NCBI GenBank assembly: GCA_022360815.1
Contig: JAKSCC010000090.1
Coordinates: 1-50,316, forward strand
Origin: Desulfobacterales bacterium
GTDB taxonomy: Bacteria; Desulfobacterota; Desulfobacteria; Desulfobacterales; Desulfolunaceae
DNA length: 50,316 nucleotides
Direction: 5' to 3'
The position numbers and the translations under genes are program-made. Shown here piece by piece: positions 46,057 through 50,316 of the stretch (within the stretch, counting starts at the first letter, position 1; every line of letters begins with the position of its first letter). The notes beneath the pieces are model-generated. The model worked only from the letters and a program-made list of their open reading frames with translations, ran no database searches and had not been told where the DNA came from.

Positions 46057-46826
46057 CTCTTCTCTCCGCATTTGGACCAGAGCCCCTCCTCCACCGCACA
46101 ACTCTTCCCCTCAAAACAGAGCACAGCCAAACGTGCCCCTCGAGGCTTATCACGCCACGAACCGTCATCAACCACCACAGAACTCGACTTTAACGCCTCG
46201 CCTGAAGGCAACAGGGCCGTATAGCTGACCTTAACGCGTCTCGGGGTAAAAAAAAGGGTATAGGAGGTGCCATAGGCATCCACGGTTCCCGAAAGGAGCT
46301 CTCCAAACCGATAGAGGGTATAGCAGGAAAAAGCACCGGATATGGCGTAAAAAAGAAAAGGAGCTCCCATCAGAAGAAAAATACCACCAATCACTCCCAT
46401 GGCCCAGAGGGGAAAGTGAACAGGGGAAAAATTCGGCAACATGGAATCGCCCTCAACAGCCAGAGCTTTGACTTCTTTCCCCGATTCCAAACGTTCGGCA
46501 TCCCTGTCCAGGGTTTCAATGACATCCTCTACATCCTGCCCTTCCCACTTGTAGGTGTAGGTAATGCGGAGAGGGTTTCGATTCTCAATGGTAATGTTTG
46601 AAACGGGTGCGCTCTTTATCACACGGGCCACCACCACGCGGCCTTCTTTTGCGATCCTTCTTCGATCTGGACCCTGGCCATCCATACTACCCATCAGCCC
46701 GTTTATCACAAGTATGAGAATCGTGGGAACAACACCCAAAAGAAGCCCCACCGAAAGTGCCCGGGGACGGTGCAAGAGGAAGGTAAGAAAAAGAGAGAGG
46801 GGAACGCGGCGAGATTCGAGGGACAT
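46053..46826 (-). CDS. DUF3592-like membrane protein
   Basis: 257 aa with two membrane segments (about 25-47 and 138-160) and an intervening beta-rich domain (RVVVARVIKSAPVSNITIENRNPLRITYTYKWEGQDVEDVIETLDRD), the DUF3592 pattern. The C-terminal part is a second beta domain. AAGGAG lies 7 nt before ATG 46826. Function unknown; it forms a two-gene operon with the lipase-like gene, so it may handle the same envelope lipid. Confidence 0.75.
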   Translation of the reverse strand: MSLESRRVPLSLFLTFLLHRPRALSVGLLLGVVPTILILVINGLMGSMDGQGPDRRRIAKEGRVVVARVIKSAPVSNITIENRNPLRITYTYKWEGQDVEDVIETLDRDAERLESGKEVKALAVEGDSMLPNFSPVHFPLWAMGVIGGIFLLMGAPFLFYAISGAFSCYTLYRFGELLSGTVDAYGTSYTLFFTPRRVKVSYTALLPSGEALKSSSVVVDDGSWRDKPRGARLAVLCFEGKSCAVEEGLWSKCGEKR

Positions 46827-46909
46827 GGGACGCTCCTTACCGGAAAGATGAGGCTCCCCACCCTGCTGGAGCGGGAAGCCCTATTTTTAGACGAACATAC
46901 GATCAGCCG

Positions 46910-48430
46910 TTAGGCTGTATAGAGGTTGTTGGATGAAAAGAGGGGGTCGGTGGTGAGATAAACCCCCAAACGCCTGAGCCCCGCTTCATCTCCGGGAGTC
47001 GGCATGTGGGTCATGTGCATCTCACACCCCTTGAACGCTTTGAGCCCCTCCATGGCCAGCTGCACGGCATGGTTGCTGGTGGCGCTGATGGCCAGAGTGA
47101 TGAGGGTCTCCTGAAGGTCCAGGCTGAGGTTCTTTTCACCCAGCACATCGGTTTTCAGGTCATTGACCGAATCGCAGATCGGCTGGGGAAGCAGCTGAAT
47201 CTTACCGGGAATGCCCGCAAGGTACTTGAGTGCCCGTACGATGGCGCTTGCCGCCGCGTGCATGCGGGGGGAGTTGGATCCGGTAATGATGGTGCCGTCG
47301 GGCAGCTTGATGGCCGCTCCGCAGAAGATTCCCTCATTTCCGAGGCGGGGGTCCTCTTTGGCCTCTTCGGCGGCCCGGCGAGCCGGAAGCACCACATCGC
47401 GATCCTCCTCGGTGATGCCAAACTCCTTCATAAGAAGCTCAGACCGCTGCACCGTCTCTTTGTCCACCAACCCCAAAGCATACTCACAGCGGTAGCGCAG
47501 GTACCTGCGAATCAGCTCCTGCTGTGACGCCTTTTTGGCCCCTTCGTCATCGTTGATGGCAAAGCCCACCCGGTTCACCCCCATGTCGGTGGGTGAGAGG
47601 TAGCAGGACTCGTCTCCGGTAATCTTCTGAAGAATCCGCTTTAATACAGGAAAGACCTCAACGTCGCGGTTGTAGTTCACCGACTTCTCGTTGTAGGCCT
47701 CCAGATGAAAGGGGTCGATCATGTTCACATCGGCCAGATCGGCTGTGGCTGCCTCGTAGGCGATGTTCACCGGATGCTTCAGGGGCAGGTTCCAGACAGG
47801 AAACGTCTCAAACTTGGCGTAACCCGACTGAATATCATACTTGTGGTCATGGTAGAGCTGAGAGAGACAGGTGGCCATCTTGCCGCTGCCGGGACCGGGT
47901 CCGGTCACAATCACCAGGGGTTTTTCGGTCTTCACGTAGTCGTTGGCCCCGTAGCCCTCTTCGCTGACGATGGTCTCCACATCCGTGGGGTAGCCTTTGG
48001 TGAAGTAGTGGGTGTAGACATTCACCCCACGTCGCTCCAGCTTGGTCTTGAAAAGAGCGGCGGCGGGCTGGCCTTCGTAGCGGGTGATGATCACCCCGCG
48101 CACATCAATGCCCCACTCCCCCAAATCATCAATAATCTTTAAGATATCGGTTTCGTAGGTAATACCAAAGTCGGCCCGTACTTTCTTTCGCTCGATATCT
48201 CCGGCATAGATGCAGATAAGCACCTCGGCCTGATCCTTCAGCTCCTGAAGCAGACGGATTTTGATGTTGGGGTCGTACCCCGGCAGGACGCGGGCAGCGT
48301 GGTAGTCAAAGAGAAGCTTTCCACCGAACTCCAGGTAGAGCTTGTTGTCAAACTGCGCAATGCGCTTTCGGATCTCTCCGGCCTGCTCCTGCAGGTACTT
48401 CTCGTTATCAAAAATCAGTTTTTCACTCAT
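46910..48430 (-). CDS. UPF0371/DUF1846 family protein
   Basis: 506 aa, the usual length of this family. It starts MSEKLIFDNEKYLQEQAGEIRKRI, has the glycine-rich G177-P-G-P-G-S-G-K184 stretch that resembles a phosphate-binding loop, the YNRDVEVFPVLKRILQKITG region and ends AGLRRLGVYLTTDPLF. Structures of the family are known, but the biochemical role is not established. GAGG lies 7 nt before ATG 48430. It stands 760 bp downstream of hcp on the same strand, with terminator-like hairpins between, so it is probably a separate unit. Confidence 0.92.
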   Translation of the reverse strand: MSEKLIFDNEKYLQEQAGEIRKRIAQFDNKLYLEFGGKLLFDYHAARVLPGYDPNIKIRLLQELKDQAEVLICIYAGDIERKKVRADFGITYETDILKIIDDLGEWGIDVRGVIITRYEGQPAAALFKTKLERRGVNVYTHYFTKGYPTDVETIVSEEGYGANDYVKTEKPLVIVTGPGPGSGKMATCLSQLYHDHKYDIQSGYAKFETFPVWNLPLKHPVNIAYEAATADLADVNMIDPFHLEAYNEKSVNYNRDVEVFPVLKRILQKITGDESCYLSPTDMGVNRVGFAINDDEGAKKASQQELIRRYLRYRCEYALGLVDKETVQRSELLMKEFGITEEDRDVVLPARRAAEEAKEDPRLGNEGIFCGAAIKLPDGTIITGSNSPRMHAAASAIVRALKYLAGIPGKIQLLPQPICDSVNDLKTDVLGEKNLSLDLQETLITLAISATSNHAVQLAMEGLKAFKGCEMHMTHMPTPGDEAGLRRLGVYLTTDPLFSSNNLYTA

Positions 48431-48559
48431 GAATTCGCCTCAAGAAATGGTCTGAGCGCCGAAGGCAGGCGGCACCCACTCCCCCATATAAAAAAAGGCA
48501 CCGCTTTTTTAAACGCACCTTCACACGCTTATATGGGACACCGAAGTTAACGATTGTTG

Positions 48560-48575
48560 ATGGCTTCGCAAAAAA
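48560..48575. repeat. Dispersed intergenic repeat, copy 2
   Basis: ATGGCTTCGCAAAAAA, identical to 13081-13096, in the leader region upstream of the DUF1846 gene. Confidence 0.45.
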
Positions 48576-48801
48576 AAATCGATTGGCACCATGGCGGGCA
48601 ACGCACACTTTTTTACGACTGCATCAACACTGGAATGGATAAACGGAAATGATGAGGAGTGCATGCGGGTACAGCACCGATCATCACAATGCTGTATTGG
48701 GGGATTATCACATGTGGCCCCGAACATCAAAGCGTTTATGCACCCTCCCCGCGCAAGACCTCAATAAAAAAATTTTAAAAAAGAAGTAACTATTCATCTT
48801 G

Positions 48802-48998
48802 GCCTCCGGCGGGTCGCTTTTTTGAAAAAAAGCTCCGCAAAAAACTTTTCTATTGCCCCACCCCTCATTTAACTCGCCCAAAGGGCGATTTAAATGAGGG
48901 GTGGGGTTGAGATATAAAACCACTAATGTTTCCAGTGATCTGAAAGCCTATTTGTCAAACTTTTTAAAAGTTTGGCCCCCGGCAGGGCCGCCGGAGGC
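48802..48998. repeat. REP-like inverted-repeat cluster with a long hairpin
   Basis: Outer arms GCCTCCGGCGG (48802-48812) and CCGCCGGAGGC (48988-48998) are perfect 11-bp inverted copies. Inside is a hairpin at 48856-48906 with a 17-bp perfect outer stem (CCCCACCCCTCATTTAA and its complement) and a 6-bp inner stem TCGCCC/GGGCGA. A further palindrome CAAACTTTT-T-AAAAGTTTG lies at 48956-48974. GC-rich GCCTCCGGCGG sequences beside genes are a recurring intergenic feature of sulfate-reducer genomes. Confidence 0.65.
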
Positions 48999-49042
48999 GA
49001 ATGATAGCTGAATGGTTACAAAAAGAAAGAAAATACGTTTTC

Positions 49043-49099
49043 AAAAAAAGCCTGCCAAAGCGGCTCTGGCGCCTTACCGAGCTGGTTTGACAGGCTTTT
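49043..49099 (-). terminator. Rho-independent terminator downstream of hcp
   Basis: On the minus strand AAAAGCCTGTCAAA (49099-49086) pairs with TTTGGCAGGCTTTT (49059-49046), with one mismatch and a 26-nt loop, then further T (complement of 49043-49045). It lies about 90 nt after the hcp stop. Confidence 0.8.
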
Positions 49100-49132
49100 G
49101 ATGAGGAGAGTTGTGCGTGTAAAGCGTGCTGC

Positions 49133-49169
49133 TTTTATCTTTCGGGTTTGCCGAACCCGAAAGATAAAA
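49133..49169. repeat. Perfect 16-bp hairpin just after hcp
   Basis: TTTTATCTTTCGGGTT (49133-49148) and its exact complement (49154-49169) around a 5-nt loop. It has no separate T run, but the stem itself ends in A/T. It may be a first terminator or an mRNA 3'-end stabiliser. Confidence 0.6.
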
Positions 49170-49190
49170 TCGTACAGAGTCCGTCTCTCA

Positions 49191-50316
49191 TTACCCCAAA
49201 ATGGCCTTGAGGTCTGCGTCGGCTGTGGTGATGGGCTTGATGGCGTAGTTGTCCACCAGGACCTTCAGCACATTGGGGCTGACAAAGGCTGGGAGCGTGG
49301 GCCCAAGTCGAATGTCCTTGATCCCCAGAGAGAGAAGGGAGAGAAGAATGGCCACCGCCTTCTGCTCATACCAGGAGATCACCAGAGAGAGCGGAAGCTC
49401 GTTGACCCCAACCCCAAACGCCTTGGAGAGGGCCACGGCAATTTGAATGGCCGAGTAGGCGTCGTTGCACTGGCCGATGTCAAGGAGCCTGGGAATCCCT
49501 CCGATGTCACCGAGCTTCTTATCGAAAAACTTGAACTTCCCGCAGGCCAGGGTCATGACAATGCAGTCCTCAGGCACCTTTTCCACAAACTCGCTGTAGT
49601 AGTTTCGGGACTTCTTGACCCCATCGCAGCCCCCCACCAGGAAAAAGTGACGAATATCCTTGTTCTTGACCCCTTCAATCACCTTGTCGGCCACCCCGAG
49701 CACCGCGTTGCGGCCAAAGCCCACCAGAACCTTTCCCTTCTCCACATCTTCAGGAAAGCCCGGAAGCTCAAGGGATCGCTCCACCACCTTGTCAAAGTCC
49801 CGGGATGAAACATGCACCACACCGGGCCATCCCACGGTGCCTGTGGTAAAGATGCTCTTTTTGTATGTTCTTCTGGGCTGCTGGATGCAGTTGGTGGTCA
49901 TCAAGATGGCACCGGGAAAGGCTTCAAATTCGCGTTTCTGATTCTGCCACGCCGTCCCATAGTGGCCGTAAAAGTGGGGGTATTTCTCCTTGAGCCCCGG
50001 GTAGCCGTGGCAGGGAAGCATCTCGCCATGCGTGTAAACGTAGACCCCCTTGCCGGCACTCTTTTTAAGGACCACCTCAAGGTCTTTCAAGTCGTGGCCG
50101 GAAACCAGAATCGCCTTGCCTTTCTTCACGCCCAGAGGCACCTCGGTGGGCACAGGGTGACCAAAGGTTCCTGTGTTTCCGGCGTCCAGAAGCTCCATGG
50201 CACGCAGGTTCTTCTCGCCGCACTCCAGAACAAGGCCCAGAAGGGTGTTCATCTCAGGCTTGACGGTAAGCCCCACAAGAGCCCGATGCACATACTCGTA
50301 GACCACCGCATCTTCC
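49191..50316 (-). CDS. hcp: Hybrid cluster protein (hydroxylamine reductase), 5' part outside the window
   Basis: The frame is open to the window edge, so the N-terminal [4Fe-4S] domain is not visible; 374 codons remain. Hybrid-cluster ligands and neighbours are present: the ECGEKN segment, GHPVPTEV, VYTHGEMLPCHGYP, TTNCIQQP, YKKSIFTTGTVGWPG, LACGKFKFF and DIGQCNDAYSA, then SWYEQKAVAILLSLL near the end. Hcp reduces hydroxylamine in vitro and is viewed as an NO reductase or S-nitrosylase in cells, i.e. nitrosative stress protection in anaerobes. Two hairpins follow the stop. Confidence 0.95.
   Translation of the reverse strand, partial: EDAVVYEYVHRALVGLTVKPEMNTLLGLVLECGEKNLRAMELLDAGNTGTFGHPVPTEVPLGVKKGKAILVSGHDLKDLEVVLKKSAGKGVYVYTHGEMLPCHGYPGLKEKYPHFYGHYGTAWQNQKREFEAFPGAILMTTNCIQQPRRTYKKSIFTTGTVGWPGVVHVSSRDFDKVVERSLELPGFPEDVEKGKVLVGFGRNAVLGVADKVIEGVKNKDIRHFFLVGGCDGVKKSRNYYSEFVEKVPEDCIVMTLACGKFKFFDKKLGDIGGIPRLLDIGQCNDAYSAIQIAVALSKAFGVGVNELPLSLVISWYEQKAVAILLSLLSLGIKDIRLGPTLPAFVSPNVLKVLVDNYAIKPITTADADLKAILG

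Overview
The window looks like chromosome of a strict or near-strict anaerobe of the Desulfobacterota (sulfate-reducer-like delta lineage). The grounds are a selenocysteine formate dehydrogenase next to a cytosolic [FeFe]-hydrogenase and polyferredoxins, a hybrid cluster protein, a UPF0371/DUF1846 protein, several small Cys-rich proteins, GC-rich genes separated by AT-rich intergenic DNA, and REP-like GC-rich intergenic hairpins. Genus is not assigned. No rRNA, tRNA, CRISPR array, prophage or intact insertion sequence was seen.

Layout. 1-6.6 kb (+): a glycerol/lower-glycolysis block, glpD (5' end outside the window), eno, glpF, glpK, tpiA, with two strong GlpR-like operators before glpF. It would take glycerol in, phosphorylate and oxidise it to DHAP, and pass it through triose-phosphate isomerase towards enolase. 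6.66-6.82 kb: a multi-branched inverted-repeat element that matches nothing I recognise. 6.85-11.3 kb (-): fdhF (in-frame UGA plus a bacterial SECIS hairpin), hycB-like, hydA, hycB-like, the gene content of a hydrogen-dependent CO2 reductase (HDCR) or formate-hydrogen lyase. 11.6-12.9 kb: two tiny ORFs, an aspartate/glutamate racemase and an acidic 99-aa protein.

13.3-21.1 kb (-): a tight Bat operon, moxR, DUF58, DUF4381, batA, batB-batC fusion, batD, batE, with most genes overlapping or abutting. 21.5 kb (-): a secreted single-haem cytochrome P460-like protein. 22.1-28.8 kb (+): a TetR regulator with operator-like dyads, then a complete tripartite RND efflux operon (adaptor, pump, TolC-like channel). 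28.9-33 kb: mntP, a class II aldolase followed by a paralogue that has lost its metal ligands, small proteins, a rhodanese and a GNAT acetyltransferase.

33.2-44.1 kb: topoisomerase III (+), a small CxxC protein (+), and convergent with them a complete Wadjet (JetABCD) SMC-like plasmid-defence operon (-) whose JetC has an unusual Walker A. 44.4-46.8 kb: a candidate structured element, a secreted beta-barrel-like protein, and a lipase-like hydrolase coupled to a DUF3592 membrane protein. 46.9-50.3 kb (-): a DUF1846 protein, a 760-bp intergenic region with REP-like inverted repeats, and hcp (5' end outside the window).

Positions and motifs were read by eye. Family names rest on motif recognition, not on database searches.
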